A stretch of DNA of 28,504 nucleotides from Burkholderiales bacterium (GTDB lineage Bacteria > Pseudomonadota > Gammaproteobacteria > Burkholderiales > Casimicrobiaceae), in contig JANXNO010000453.1 in NCBI GenBank assembly GCA_025354075.1, positions 1 through 28,504 on the forward strand, given 5' to 3'. Of this stretch, positions 7,178 through 16,059 are shown piece after piece. Within the stretch, counting starts at the first letter, position 1. Each line of letters begins with the position of its first letter. The translations under genes were made by a program, and so were the position numbers. The notes below the pieces were generated by a model. It saw nothing but the letters and a program-made list of their open reading frames with translations. It searched no databases and had not been told where the DNA came from.

Positions 7178-10100
7178 TCAGCGCAAGCACTGCCCCAGGA
7201 TGCTTTGAATCTGTGCCGGGCTGCGTGTTCGCGCTGCCGACAACGCACCAACCGTCACCGTTGAACGATTGAGACCCTGCAGTGCGCGCATGGCCAGCAG
7301 CGCGTCAGTGGCCGTTACCGAACCGTCACCGTCAATGTCGAAACTGCGACCCGGCGTTTCGATGTAGTTGACGATGGCAAGCGCGGACTGCCGCAACGCG
7401 GACAGGGAGATATTCAGGCCCTGCGTCAGGCCGGCGTCACGGAAGCCGAGGCTGTAACGCAACAGCAGCATGCCGTCAATGGCGGGCGTAAACAACGTGT
7501 CGCCGTCAAGGTCCAGCGAGCAGGACAGCGGCGTGCCATCCTGCTCTACCAGCACCGAGGTTCCGGCGACGGTGATGCTGGTGGCACGCGGCGCACCGGT
7601 GTTGGCCGCAATGTTCAGGTTGAGCCGCGCGCTGCCGCTGCCGCTGCCGAATGCGGGCGACACCCAGCCCGTTGTCGAAGTCGTCGTCCATGCGCACGAT
7701 GACAGCGTCGACGAAACGTCAATCGAGACGGTGCTGGCTACCGCGCTCGCTGCCACAGGAACCGGAGTCACGTTAAACGCGCAGGCAGGCGCGGTGCCAA
7801 CGACGGCCTTGAACATGCCACGACCATGCGTGGCGGCAATGAGGGTGTTGCCGTTTTGCCATGCCAGATCTTCCACCGACACGTTGGCCGGGCCGTCGGT
7901 CGCTGCTTTCCAGGTGGCACCCAAATTTTCGCTGGCGAACAAGCCCACTTCGGTGCCCGCGTAGAGCCAGGTCGTTGCCGTTGGGTGGCGGGCGATGGCA
8001 CGCACCGGGCTGGGCGGAAGGCCGTTGCCGATGCTTACGCAGGTGGTGGCGCCCGTGGAGTCGAGTTTCCAGAGATTCGCGGCGTCGTAACCACCGTGTC
8101 CGGCGTAAACGACATTGGAATTGGTGGGCTCGACGACGAGCCTGAGCACTTGTCGAAAAAAGACAGGATAGGCCGGTGCCGCGCATGTCAACTCTGTCCA
8201 CGTCGGCGTAGCTGTAGTCGCGTTGATGGTCTTGAATACACGGCCATCGTTGTGGCCGACATACATGATGTCGGCGTTGCCTGGTGCAACCGCGATGGCG
8301 CTGATGTAGGTCCAATAAGGATTGGTCGTCACGCCGCTGTCGCGGTTGGCAGCCTGAGCGCGAGCGATTGCCCAGCCCGGCGTGGTGGCCTTTACGTTGT
8401 TGCTCACCCAGAGTCGCTTGGCACCACCGTACAGGCGCGACGAATTGTTGGGGTCGAGCACAAACGGCGCAATGAAATTTGCCTCACTGGTGCCGTTGCA
8501 GTAATTTGGAGACGGCCCGGCGGCGTCCGCGATGCCATTACAGATGTATTGAGCACTACTACCGCCGTTAATTGACCGGTGCAGTCCGAGGTACACATAT
8601 TCGCCGTACAAATAGTTTGGATCGCCGGGATCCACGGCAGAAGCACCGCCGTCGCCACCGAACACCGTTGTCCAGTTGGTGCCGCTGCCTGACCACTTAA
8701 GCGAGCCATTGTCCTGCGTGCCGCCGTACACCGCGCCCGCTCCTGCCGACGATGCACCCACACCGTAGAACTGGGTGATGGAGAGGCCGTTGTTGAGGCT
8801 CGTCCATCCGGCAACGTTGCAGTTGGTCTGAGCTTGCAGTCCTTCAACGCTCGCGACTTTATAAACGCCGCCGTCGTTACCCCAATACACCGTGCGCACG
8901 GTTGATGCGTTGAAGTCGCTTGCCTCGACGATGGCGTGATTGTCAGCATGTGAGTGCAGCGGCGCGCAATACCACAGGCTCACTTTGGAAAAGGTCAGGC
9001 CGCCGTCGGTGCTGCGATGGTTGTCCAGCCCGCCGACGAGCAACACATTTTCATTGGTCGGGTCGACCCAGATCGCGTTGTTGTACCAGCCCTGTCCGGC
9101 CAGATGGAAGGGCGTCGCACGCGCCGTCCAGCTCGCGCCGCCGTCGGTAGACGTGTAGATACGGCCATCCTGTGTTCTGCTGCCCTGCGTTTGCACGCCC
9201 GCGTAGAGACGTCCGGTCGAGCGTGCCCAGGCAATCTCGACGCGGCCCCACGAAAAACCAGACGGATCGGTCGCCGTCGCGGGCACCAACACGTTAGAAA
9301 AGGTTGCGCCGGAATCGCTGCTGCGTTCGATACGCCCGTCGTTCCGACCGGCAACGGCGCGGGTTGGATTCGACACGTCAAATTTGACATCGAGCACACG
9401 CGAAAAAGAAACCTTGCTCCAGCTGGCGCCACCATCGGTGGTTCGGTAGATGCCACCCTCGGTTGCCGCGAGCAGTATCAGCGGGTTGGTTGGATGGATG
9501 CTCAACCGGTTGACGTAATACCAGTCCGCGCTTGCCGTAGGCGATGCGGCGGTCAGTCGAAACCACGACGAACCGCCGTTGGTGGTCTTGTAAACACCGG
9601 CCCCGCGGATGGCGTCACCGTTATAGAAGCCTTCGCCGGTAGCGGCATACATCACGCTGCTGTCAAGCGGATTAATTACGATTGAAGATACGCTGAGCGT
9701 TGCGCCAAAACTGTTGACCGGGTTCCATGAGGCACCTCCGTCGGTGGTCTTCCAGATGCCACCGCCTACCGAGCCCGCAAATAGCGTAAGGGGGCTGCCC
9801 GGTACCGTTGCCAACGCGCGGATTCTGCCGCCAATATTGCCGGGTCCGATCGCCGTCCAGGACGCAGAATTGATACCAGCGTCTTGCGGCGCTATTACGC
9901 CATTGGCAGCCGTGCTTTGCGCGCTCGAATCGGCCGCAAGCATTGCCTCACGCGCGGCGATGGCATTACTCAGGCCCATGGGATCTGCTTTGCCGTCGCT
10001 GCCCCAGCGCTGACGCTCGCGAAAGCTGGCGGCTTCTCCAGGATGATCCGGCTTCGGTTGTGATACTTTGACGATGGCTCGTTGCAGGCGCGACTCAGGC

Positions 10101-10366
10101 ATGGTGCAGATGTCAACGTTTGACAACCCCCGAACCAACTTTACGCGAGCCAGCGTATCGATGTCCAGATACAGAACGTTCGCAATGTAGTTGAGCGTCC
10201 ATTCCTGATTGACGTCACAGCGTTCAGACCACGTGTCGGTCGGCACGATGGCTTCAATGTCTGGAGTCGCTGCCGCCGGAATACTGTAAAGCACCGCCAC
10301 GAAAGCAGTTGCCGATACCACCAGCACGCGCCAATTCGACGCGAACGTTGTTAGTCTTTGAAGCAA
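7178..10366 (-). CDS. Large exported BNR/Asp-box beta-propeller protein with BACON-like and dockerin-like C-terminus
   Basis: The protein has about 1062 residues from this start. A signal peptide (VLVVSATAFVAVLY, then IPAAA/TP) leads into a region with many Asp-box repeats of the S/T-x-D-x-G-x-x-W type, for example KTTDGGASW, KTTNGGSSW, RTTDGGASW, TSTDGGASW and RSTDGGLTF. These mark sortilin/VPS10- or GH74-like propellers. A BACON-like beta-sandwich follows (roughly the segment from CAFNVTP to VLVEQDG). Two dockerin-like calcium loops, DLDGDTLFTPAIDGMLLLR and DIDGDGSVTATDALLAMR, close the protein. No glycosidase acid/base residue can be assigned, so enzymatic function is not claimed; binding to glycans or protein is more likely. 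The start is TTG at 10364-10366 with GGGGG six bases upstream. A longer TTG frame at 10420 would begin upstream of the transcript predicted from the promoter at 10421-10448. Confidence 0.8.
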   Translation of the reverse strand: MLQRLTTFASNWRVLVVSATAFVAVLYSIPAAATPDIEAIVPTDTWSERCDVNQEWTLNYIANVLYLDIDTLARVKLVRGLSNVDICTMPESRLQRAIVKVSQPKPDHPGEAASFRERQRWGSDGKADPMGLSNAIAAREAMLAADSSAQSTAANGVIAPQDAGINSASWTAIGPGNIGGRIRALATVPGSPLTLFAGSVGGGIWKTTDGGASWNPVNSFGATLSVSSIVINPLDSSVMYAATGEGFYNGDAIRGAGVYKTTNGGSSWFRLTAASPTASADWYYVNRLSIHPTNPLILLAATEGGIYRTTDGGASWSKVSFSRVLDVKFDVSNPTRAVAGRNDGRIERSSDSGATFSNVLVPATATDPSGFSWGRVEIAWARSTGRLYAGVQTQGSRTQDGRIYTSTDGGASWTARATPFHLAGQGWYNNAIWVDPTNENVLLVGGLDNHRSTDGGLTFSKVSLWYCAPLHSHADNHAIVEASDFNASTVRTVYWGNDGGVYKVASVEGLQAQTNCNVAGWTSLNNGLSITQFYGVGASSAGAGAVYGGTQDNGSLKWSGSGTNWTTVFGGDGGASAVDPGDPNYLYGEYVYLGLHRSINGGSSAQYICNGIADAAGPSPNYCNGTSEANFIAPFVLDPNNSSRLYGGAKRLWVSNNVKATTPGWAIARAQAANRDSGVTTNPYWTYISAIAVAPGNADIMYVGHNDGRVFKTINATTATPTWTELTCAAPAYPVFFRQVLRLVVEPTNSNVVYAGHGGYDAANLWKLDSTGATTCVSIGNGLPPSPVRAIARHPTATTWLYAGTEVGLFASENLGATWKAATDGPANVSVEDLAWQNGNTLIAATHGRGMFKAVVGTAPACAFNVTPVPVAASAVASTVSIDVSSTLSSCAWTTTSTTGWVSPAFGSGSGSARLNLNIAANTGAPRATSITVAGTSVLVEQDGTPLSCSLDLDGDTLFTPAIDGMLLLRYSLGFRDAGLTQGLNISLSALRQSALAIVNYIETPGRSFDIDGDGSVTATDALLAMRALQGLNRSTVTVGALSAARTRSPAQIQSILGQCLR

Positions 10367-10420
10367 GGTAACCCCCGAAAGAATCTTGCCCAACAAGATG
10401 GCGGGGCAAGCGTCGGGCAA

Positions 10421-10448
10421 ATTATGCCTCTGAAATTCAGGAAATCAA
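10421..10448 (-). promoter_or_regulatory. Sigma-70-type promoter for the propeller gene
   Basis: On the minus strand TTGATT (10443-10448) and CATAAT (10421-10426) are separated by 16 bp, a good match to a housekeeping -35/-10 pair. Transcription would begin near 10413, making the TTG codon at 10418-10420 untranscribed and supporting the start at 10366. Confidence 0.5.
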
Positions 10449-10580
10449 CAGGCTAAATGGGGCCGTCGCTCACGTCAGTATCGAGTGGCTCGGACCCATT
10501 CGGCTGCGCAACCACGGCACTATGGGCGAATCGTCAACGCGTTTAGCCATGTCGTCTAAGACGCTTTTTCGCAGTCGCTG

Positions 10581-12365
10581 CTATTCCTCGTCCCAGTCTT
10601 TCCAGGCTACGCTGAACGTCGTTCGATAGACGTTCACCGCTCGACCTACGGTAGGCTCGAAGATGTCGTGCCCGATGACGTCAAGCGTGCCATAGTGCTT
10701 TAACCGATCCTTCACCGGGCCTTTCATACCGGCAAAGTACAAGTCGACGCCTTGGCGTGACAAATCACTATGCAGCGCAATCAATGTGTCGGCGGCCGTA
10801 ATGTCGATGTCGGTGATGGCGTCGGCCGCCACAACAATTCGCCGCACCGGTGAAGCAGCGTTAGCGAGCGCGCGCAACACTTCGTCGCGAAACAATTCTG
10901 CATTGGCGAAAAAGAGCTGTGCGTCCCAACGAAACAGGATCAGTCCCGGCACCGTTCGCCCCTCGGGGTGCCGCATGATGTCGTGATACCCCTTCTGTCC
11001 ATCCACCCGCGCCAGCACGGCGAAGTGCGGATGCCAGGCATTCCACACAAGGACAAGCACCGCCAGCGACAGCGTGAGCAAGATGCCTTCAATGACGCCG
11101 ACCAACGCAACGCCCAAAAAACTCACCACCGCCAGCGCAAATTCCACCGGGCGCTGGCGCCTCATCGCCCACATGCCCGAGAAGTCGACAAACGACAGGC
11201 AGGCGGCGATGACGACCGCACCCAGCGCCGCAGCGGGAAGGCTTCGCAGAAGATCGGGTGCCAGTACGAGCAGCAGCGTAATGGCGGCTGCGCCAACCAG
11301 CCCGGTGAGCTGTGTCTTCGATCCGGCGGCCGCAGCGATCGGCGTTCGAGAGGCGCTGCCGCTGACCGAGAAGCCCTGAAAAAGCCCGGCTGCAATATTG
11401 GCCGCACCCAGCGCGACCATCTCCTGGTCCTGGCTCACCCGGTAGCCAGCGCGCTGCGCCAGAGATCGTGACAATACGCTGGTATCGGCAAATGAAAGTA
11501 CCGCGATCATCGCTGCACCTGGTAGAAGCTGCAGCACGTCGGCCCACGCAACGAGCGGAATCCGAAGCGCCGGAAGCCCTTGCGGAAGCGGCCCAAGCAC
11601 TGCAAGGTGTGATGCAGACGCCAGATCGAACACAGCCGACACAACCGTTGCCATGCCGACCGCAAGCAGCACACCGGGCCAGTTTGGGCGAATCCGCTTC
11701 AGTAACACTATGCCGACGAGACACATCGCGCCAAAGGCAAGCGCAATGGGATTCATTTTTCCTTCTGCAATGCCGTTAGCGAGCAAACCGATGCGCGCTG
11801 TCAGTCCATCAGTGCTGATTGAGAAGCCGAGCACTTTCGGCAGCTGGCCGATGATAACGGTGAGCGCGATTGCGTTCAGGAAGCCAATCCGGATGGGCTT
11901 CGAGAGCAAGTCCGCGATCAGACCGAGGCGAAGCAGGCCGATGACGAGCGAGCAGGTTCCCGACAATAGGGCGAGCATTCCAGCCAGCGCAACGGCACGC
12001 TCGGCGCTGCCGCCAGAAAGCGGCAGAATCAGCGCTGCGATGACGGCGGCGAGTGTAGAGTCCGGACCCAGCACCATGATGCGGCTCGGCCCCATCAGCG
12101 CATAGACAATGAGCGGGAGGATGCTCGCGTACAGGCCGTGGATCGCGGGCACCCCGGACGCCTCCGCGTAGCCCATGCCGACCGGGACTAATATCGCAGT
12201 GAGTGCCAGGCCTGCGGCTACATCGTTGAATAGCCAGCCGCGCCGATAGTTGAGCAACACGGCCAGTCCCGGCAGCCAGTGTCGCCACCCGTGTGACGAG
12301 ACGTCTTGCTTGATCATCGATGGCCTGAAGGAGAGTTTCGTGGACGCGCAGTCGCATTCAGCCAT
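10581..12365 (-). CDS. SulP-family anion transporter (SLC26/SulP) with STAS domain
   Basis: The protein has the SulP layout: an N-terminal membrane domain with about 10-14 hydrophobic segments, opening with WLFNDVAAGLALTAILVPVGMGYA and containing GPDSTLAAVIAALI, then a cytoplasmic STAS domain (about the last 120 residues, with LFFANAELFRDEV and VVAADAITDIDITAADTL). SulP proteins carry sulfate, bicarbonate, chloride or dicarboxylates, and the substrate cannot be fixed from sequence. Start choice is uncertain. The longest frame begins at 12461, but its first 32 residues do not resemble the family and overlap the control region of the divergent ppk2. ATG codons at 12363-12365 (AGGA 9 bases upstream) and 12315-12317 are both plausible. 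It is divergent from ppk2. Confidence 0.88.
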   Translation of the reverse strand: MAECDCASTKLSFRPSMIKQDVSSHGWRHWLPGLAVLLNYRRGWLFNDVAAGLALTAILVPVGMGYAEASGVPAIHGLYASILPLIVYALMGPSRIMVLGPDSTLAAVIAALILPLSGGSAERAVALAGMLALLSGTCSLVIGLLRLGLIADLLSKPIRIGFLNAIALTVIIGQLPKVLGFSISTDGLTARIGLLANGIAEGKMNPIALAFGAMCLVGIVLLKRIRPNWPGVLLAVGMATVVSAVFDLASASHLAVLGPLPQGLPALRIPLVAWADVLQLLPGAAMIAVLSFADTSVLSRSLAQRAGYRVSQDQEMVALGAANIAAGLFQGFSVSGSASRTPIAAAAGSKTQLTGLVGAAAITLLLVLAPDLLRSLPAAALGAVVIAACLSFVDFSGMWAMRRQRPVEFALAVVSFLGVALVGVIEGILLTLSLAVLVLVWNAWHPHFAVLARVDGQKGYHDIMRHPEGRTVPGLILFRWDAQLFFANAELFRDEVLRALANAASPVRRIVVAADAITDIDITAADTLIALHSDLSRQGVDLYFAGMKGPVKDRLKHYGTLDVIGHDIFEPTVGRAVNVYRTTFSVAWKDWDEE

Positions 12366-12451
12366 TACGATAAGTCCTGCGGCATGCGCCTGCAGGGTCG
12401 CCCACACCTTATTCGCACGACGCTTGACAAAGATCAAATGACAGGGGGTCC

Positions 12452-12469
12452 GTGTCATCAAAATGTCAC
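12452..12469 (+). promoter_or_regulatory. Candidate PHO box upstream of ppk2
   Basis: GTGTCAT-CAAA-ATGTCAC forms two direct heptamers exactly 11 bp apart, each matching the PhoB half-site CTGTCAT at five or six positions, 29 bp upstream of the ppk2 ATG. An additional inverted TGTCAT half lies at 12438-12443 on the opposite strand. The neighbouring polyphosphate and phosphate-transport genes make PhoB control plausible. Confidence 0.5.
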
Positions 12470-12497
12470 AAACACGCTTTAGAAGGACACGTTACTG

Positions 12498-13670
12498 ATG
12501 ACCACCACCGATTCCGAAGCACATCCGTCCGATACGGTTGCGGCACGCAATCCGGCCAAGCGTGAGCCAGGTAAGTCCGCGCGAAGATCGATAAAGCGTA
12601 ATTCCGATATTGAGCGGGCGGGCGAAGCTGTTATTCGCGAAATCGTCGCGTCGCGGATTGACGAAACCGTAAGCGCGCTCAGCTATGCGATGACGCACGC
12701 CAGTGACGATAGCCAGACCCAGTTGCTTCAGTCTGCGCTGTCCAGCATGTCACCTGCGGATGCGAAGACAATTCGTCGTGCGCTGAAGCAGGAGCTGGAC
12801 CCCGGAAAGAAGGCACGCGCGGCTCGACCTGATCCGGACCTCATCCTGACTGATGACCGCCGCGTCGGCGCCTATCCTTACAAGAACAGGATGGCGCGCA
12901 AGTCCTACGAGTTTCAAAAGTACGTGCTTCAAGTTGAACTACTCAAGCTGGCGCGCTGGGTCAAAGACCACGGCGAGCGTGTCGTGATTCTTTTCGAAGG
13001 GCGGGACGCGGCAGGCAAGGGCGGGACCATAAAACGCATGATGGAGCATCTAAATCCGCGCGGTGCGCGCGTGGTGGCGCTGGAAACGCCCACCGAAAAG
13101 GAGCGCGGCCAGTGGTACTTCCAGCGCTATGTGCAGCATTTGCCTGCAGCGGGCGAGATCGTGCTCTTTGACCGTTCCTGGTACAACCGCGCGGGCGTTG
13201 AACGGGTGATGGGCTTTTGCACCGATGCGGAATACCACGAATTTCTGCGCCAGGCCCCCGAGTTTGAGCGGCAGCTGATCAATAGTGGTATCCGGCTTAT
13301 CAAGCTCTGGTTTTCGGTGAGTAGAAAAGAGCAGCAGCGCCGTTTCAAGCAGCGAGATACCGATCCGCTCAAACGTTGGAAACTGAGCCCGATTGACCGA
13401 GCCTCAACTAACAAGTGGGACCAATACACGCAAACCACAGAGGCCATGTTTGCCGCCAGCGATACCACTGACGCACCGTGGACGATCATCAATTCAGATT
13501 GCAAGAAACGCGCGCGACTCAACGCCATGCGCCATGTGCTGCTGACCATCCCGTATGTGCCGCGCGACGGAAAGAGTATCGGTGCGGTCGACACGCGTTT
13601 GGTCAGTCGCCCGTCGGTTTCGCGGTCGATCCCCGCTGAGCCGCCGAGGAAAAAAGTACGGTCCGGCTAG
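12498..13670 (+). CDS. ppk2: Polyphosphate kinase 2, class I
   Basis: PPK2 enzymes transfer phosphate between polyphosphate and nucleotides, in class I mainly making ATP or GTP from the diphosphates. The 390-residue protein shows Walker A GRDAAGKGG (168-176), the Walker B region LFDRSWYNRAGVERVMGF (223-240) and the basic lid KQRDTDPLKRWKLSPID (284-300), all characteristic of single-domain PPK2. A poorly conserved, charged N-terminal extension covers about 110 residues, and the basic tail ends PPRKKVRSG. Translation from ATG 12498 is preceded by AAGGA (12483-12487). The gene is divergent from sulP and convergent with the DUF47-PiT-DUF47 operon, leaving only 17 bp between stop codons. A PHO-box-like site upstream suggests induction by phosphate limitation. 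Confidence 0.92.
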   Translation: MTTTDSEAHPSDTVAARNPAKREPGKSARRSIKRNSDIERAGEAVIREIVASRIDETVSALSYAMTHASDDSQTQLLQSALSSMSPADAKTIRRALKQELDPGKKARAARPDPDLILTDDRRVGAYPYKNRMARKSYEFQKYVLQVELLKLARWVKDHGERVVILFEGRDAAGKGGTIKRMMEHLNPRGARVVALETPTEKERGQWYFQRYVQHLPAAGEIVLFDRSWYNRAGVERVMGFCTDAEYHEFLRQAPEFERQLINSGIRLIKLWFSVSRKEQQRRFKQRDTDPLKRWKLSPIDRASTNKWDQYTQTTEAMFAASDTTDAPWTIINSDCKKRARLNAMRHVLLTIPYVPRDGKSIGAVDTRLVSRPSVSRSIPAEPPRKKVRSG

Positions 13671-13687
13671 ACTGCTCGATGAGGATG

Positions 13688-14335
13688 TCATGCATTTTCA
13701 ATCACAATTTCGTCGATGGTCCGGGCCGCACGCTTGCAGTCATCAAGCACAGCTCGCAGCATGAAGTAGAAGCCACGCATCTTGATGGCGTGCCATACGG
13801 CAGCCTCGTCACCTTCGCGTTCAAATAGCACGCGAACCGCATGCCTCATGACGTCGGTGCCGCGCGTTTCCAGCGTTTCGATCTCGCTGCAGCGCGCCGT
13901 GATGGCGTCAACCCGATCACGGCTACCCAACGCGATGACGGCCCGGTTGAGCTGGATGCAGGCATCCGCGCCGAGTGACGACAATTCACGCGCTTGCGCC
14001 GTCGATACTTCAATGCGGTGCGTGGCGATCGAATTTGCCACGCTTTGCAGGCCGTCGATCACGCGATCAAGGTCACGGGTGAGCGTGTGCAGTTGATCGC
14101 GGTTGATGGGTGTAGTGAACGATTCATAGAGCAGATGGATCATCTCGTCCTTGATGCCGTCGGCACTCGTTTCGTTCAGATTGACCTCCTCGATGAGCGC
14201 GGCAATATCGTTGCTTGGATTACCGAGACTCGTGATCAACCGCAGCGTCGCATTCGCGGCTGCGACGAGACGGTCTGCGTGCGCCGTCAGCAGATTGAAG
14301 AACACACTGCGCTGGGGCATGACGTTTTTAAGCAT
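13688..14335 (-). CDS. DUF47 / PhoU-like phosphate transport regulator (second copy)
   Basis: The 215-residue all-helical protein belongs to the DUF47 (Pit accessory protein, PhoU-like) family, as shown by the core FFNLLTAHADRLVAAANATL, the segment SFTTPINRDQLHTLTRDLDRVIDG and the C-terminal helix with ALDDC-like spacing (VLDDCKRAARTIDEIV). Such proteins lie beside PiT permeases and are thought to modulate phosphate uptake. It is the last gene of an operon after the PiT gene (45-bp gap) and is clearly paralogous to the first gene at 15421-16059. The start at 14335 has GGAG eight bases upstream; an overlapping ATG four bases earlier is out of frame and stops at once. Confidence 0.9.
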   Translation of the reverse strand: MLKNVMPQRSVFFNLLTAHADRLVAAANATLRLITSLGNPSNDIAALIEEVNLNETSADGIKDEMIHLLYESFTTPINRDQLHTLTRDLDRVIDGLQSVANSIATHRIEVSTAQARELSSLGADACIQLNRAVIALGSRDRVDAITARCSEIETLETRGTDVMRHAVRVLFEREGDEAAVWHAIKMRGFYFMLRAVLDDCKRAARTIDEIVIENA

Positions 14336-14380
14336 TCATTATTCTCCGGACGACAGGGCGCGATGATGAATGGCAGCGGA

Positions 14381-15394
14381 CTAAAGGAAGCCGCGCCCAA
14401 GGTACCAAAACACTGCTGCGATCACGCCAGCCGCCGGGACGGTCAGCACCCATGCGATGACCAGATTAAAGGTGACGGCCCAGCGCACCGCTCGCACGTC
14501 CTGCGCGGTTCCCACGCCGACGATCGCGCCGGTGATGGTGTGCGTGGTTGATACGGGGATACCGCCGAGCGTGGCCAGTCCCAGACTGATTGCGCCCCCC
14601 AGGGATGCGCATGATCCGCTGACCGCGTTGAGCCGCGTGATCTTGGTGCCCATGGTCTTGACGATCCGCCAGCCGCCGAGATACGTGCCCCACGCGATCG
14701 CAGCGTAGCAGGCGTACACCACCCACATCGGCAGTGTGCTCACATCAGTGGTCGACACACCCGCTGTAATCAGCAACAGCCAGACGATCCCGATGGTCTT
14801 CTGGGCATCGTTGCCGCCATGTCCGAGACTGTACGCCGCAGCCGCGAAAAGCTGGCCCGAGTTGAACCAGCGCGACGCCTGGTGCGGTGACTGGTTTCGG
14901 AACAGCCAGGCCACGAGCACCATCAGCATCCCGCCAATCAGAAAGCCTACCAGCGGCGAAATGATGATGAAGATCAGTATCTTGCCGAAACCTCCCCAGA
15001 GGATGGGCGTGAGCCCGCCAGCCTTCGCAACGGTCGCGCCCACGAGGCCGCCCACCAGCGCGTGTGAAGATGAAGATGGAATACCGTAGTACCAGGTGAT
15101 GATGTTCCATGCCAGCGCGCCCATGAGCGCACCAAAAATCACGTAATGATCAACCAGCGTTGGATCGACGGTTCCTTTGCCAATGGTGGCAGCCACTTTG
15201 AGCTGAAAAACCCACAGTGCAATAAAGTTGAAAAGCGCGGCGAAGGCTACGGCTTGTTTCGGCGTCAGCGCGCCCGTTGCCACGATTGTGGAGATCGAGT
15301 TTGCACCGTCGTGAAACCCATTCATAAAGTCGAATGCCAGAGCAACTGCGATGAGCAGTCCGAGAGACCAGAGGCTGATGGTGATGTGTTGCAT
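14381..15394 (-). CDS. pit: PiT-family low-affinity inorganic phosphate transporter
   Basis: This 337-residue integral membrane protein carries both PiT signature repeats: FDFMNGFHDGANSIST near residues 21-36 and SLGHGGNDAQKTIGI in the middle, with GIPVSTTHTITGAIVG near the C-terminus. These proteins import metal-phosphate complexes in symport with protons or sodium. The length suits the short bacterial PiT group usually associated with DUF47. It lies 26 bp downstream of one DUF47 gene and 45 bp upstream of another on the same strand, so the three genes are probably co-transcribed. ATG 15394 has no strong Shine-Dalgarno, suggesting coupling to the upstream gene. Confidence 0.94.
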   Translation of the reverse strand: MQHITISLWSLGLLIAVALAFDFMNGFHDGANSISTIVATGALTPKQAVAFAALFNFIALWVFQLKVAATIGKGTVDPTLVDHYVIFGALMGALAWNIITWYYGIPSSSSHALVGGLVGATVAKAGGLTPILWGGFGKILIFIIISPLVGFLIGGMLMVLVAWLFRNQSPHQASRWFNSGQLFAAAAYSLGHGGNDAQKTIGIVWLLLITAGVSTTDVSTLPMWVVYACYAAIAWGTYLGGWRIVKTMGTKITRLNAVSGSCASLGGAISLGLATLGGIPVSTTHTITGAIVGVGTAQDVRAVRWAVTFNLVIAWVLTVPAAGVIAAVFWYLGRGFL

Positions 15395-15420
15395 GGCGTG
15401 CGCGTGTCTCGCTCGGGTAA

Positions 15421-16059
15421 TCAGGAATTCTCAATGAGGATTTCCTCGATCGTCTTCGCAGCATCCTCACAGCGATCCAGTACGTTTTCCTGCAGCGAAT
15501 AAAACTCCCGCATCTTCATCGCCCACCAGACGGATACCCCACCTTCGAACAACGCCGTGATGGCCTTGCGTTGCACGCGGTCGGCCTGCGATTCGATCGC
15601 GTCAATTTCCTTGCAAAGGTTGATCGTCTCCGCCTTCCTGTTCTTTTGCGGAAGTGCGATCACCGCCCGGTTAAGGCGCATGCATGCGTCGGCTCCAAGC
15701 GCGGCCATCTCGCGCGCCTCTGCGGTGGATTCCTTGATGCTGTACATGCCCACCGCGTTCACCACATCCTGTAGCGCATTGAGCACGTTATCAAGCTCAA
15801 TGGTGAGGGTATGGATCTGGTCGCGATTGATGGGCGTAGTGAACGACTGATGCAAAAGCACGATCAACTCCGACTTGATCTTGTCGGCGCTCTTTTCGTG
15901 AGTGTTGACTTCCGCCACCAATGCTGGAATGTCCTCGCTCCCCAGGCCCAAGCCGTTGGTCAAACGCAATGTTGCGTTGGCCCCAGCGACGACCCGATCT
16001 GAATGAGCAGCAAGCAGTGTGAAGAATTCCTTCCGGTGCGGCATCAGGTAACTGAACAT
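15421..16059 (-). CDS. DUF47 / PhoU-like phosphate transport regulator (first copy)
   Basis: The protein (212 residues from this start) aligns end to end by eye with the second copy, sharing MPHRKEFFTLLAAHSDR-like and FTTPINRDQIHTLT segments. It is the promoter-proximal gene of the DUF47-PiT-DUF47 operon and so is probably the PiT accessory protein proper. The ATG at 16057-16059 is chosen because AGGA stands five bases upstream and because the paralogue starts at the equivalent residue. A longer frame starting with GTG at 16104 adds 15 residues with no family support and would overlap a dyad at 16100-16113. Confidence 0.9.
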   Translation of the reverse strand: MFSYLMPHRKEFFTLLAAHSDRVVAGANATLRLTNGLGLGSEDIPALVAEVNTHEKSADKIKSELIVLLHQSFTTPINRDQIHTLTIELDNVLNALQDVVNAVGMYSIKESTAEAREMAALGADACMRLNRAVIALPQKNRKAETINLCKEIDAIESQADRVQRKAITALFEGGVSVWWAMKMREFYSLQENVLDRCEDAAKTIEEILIENS

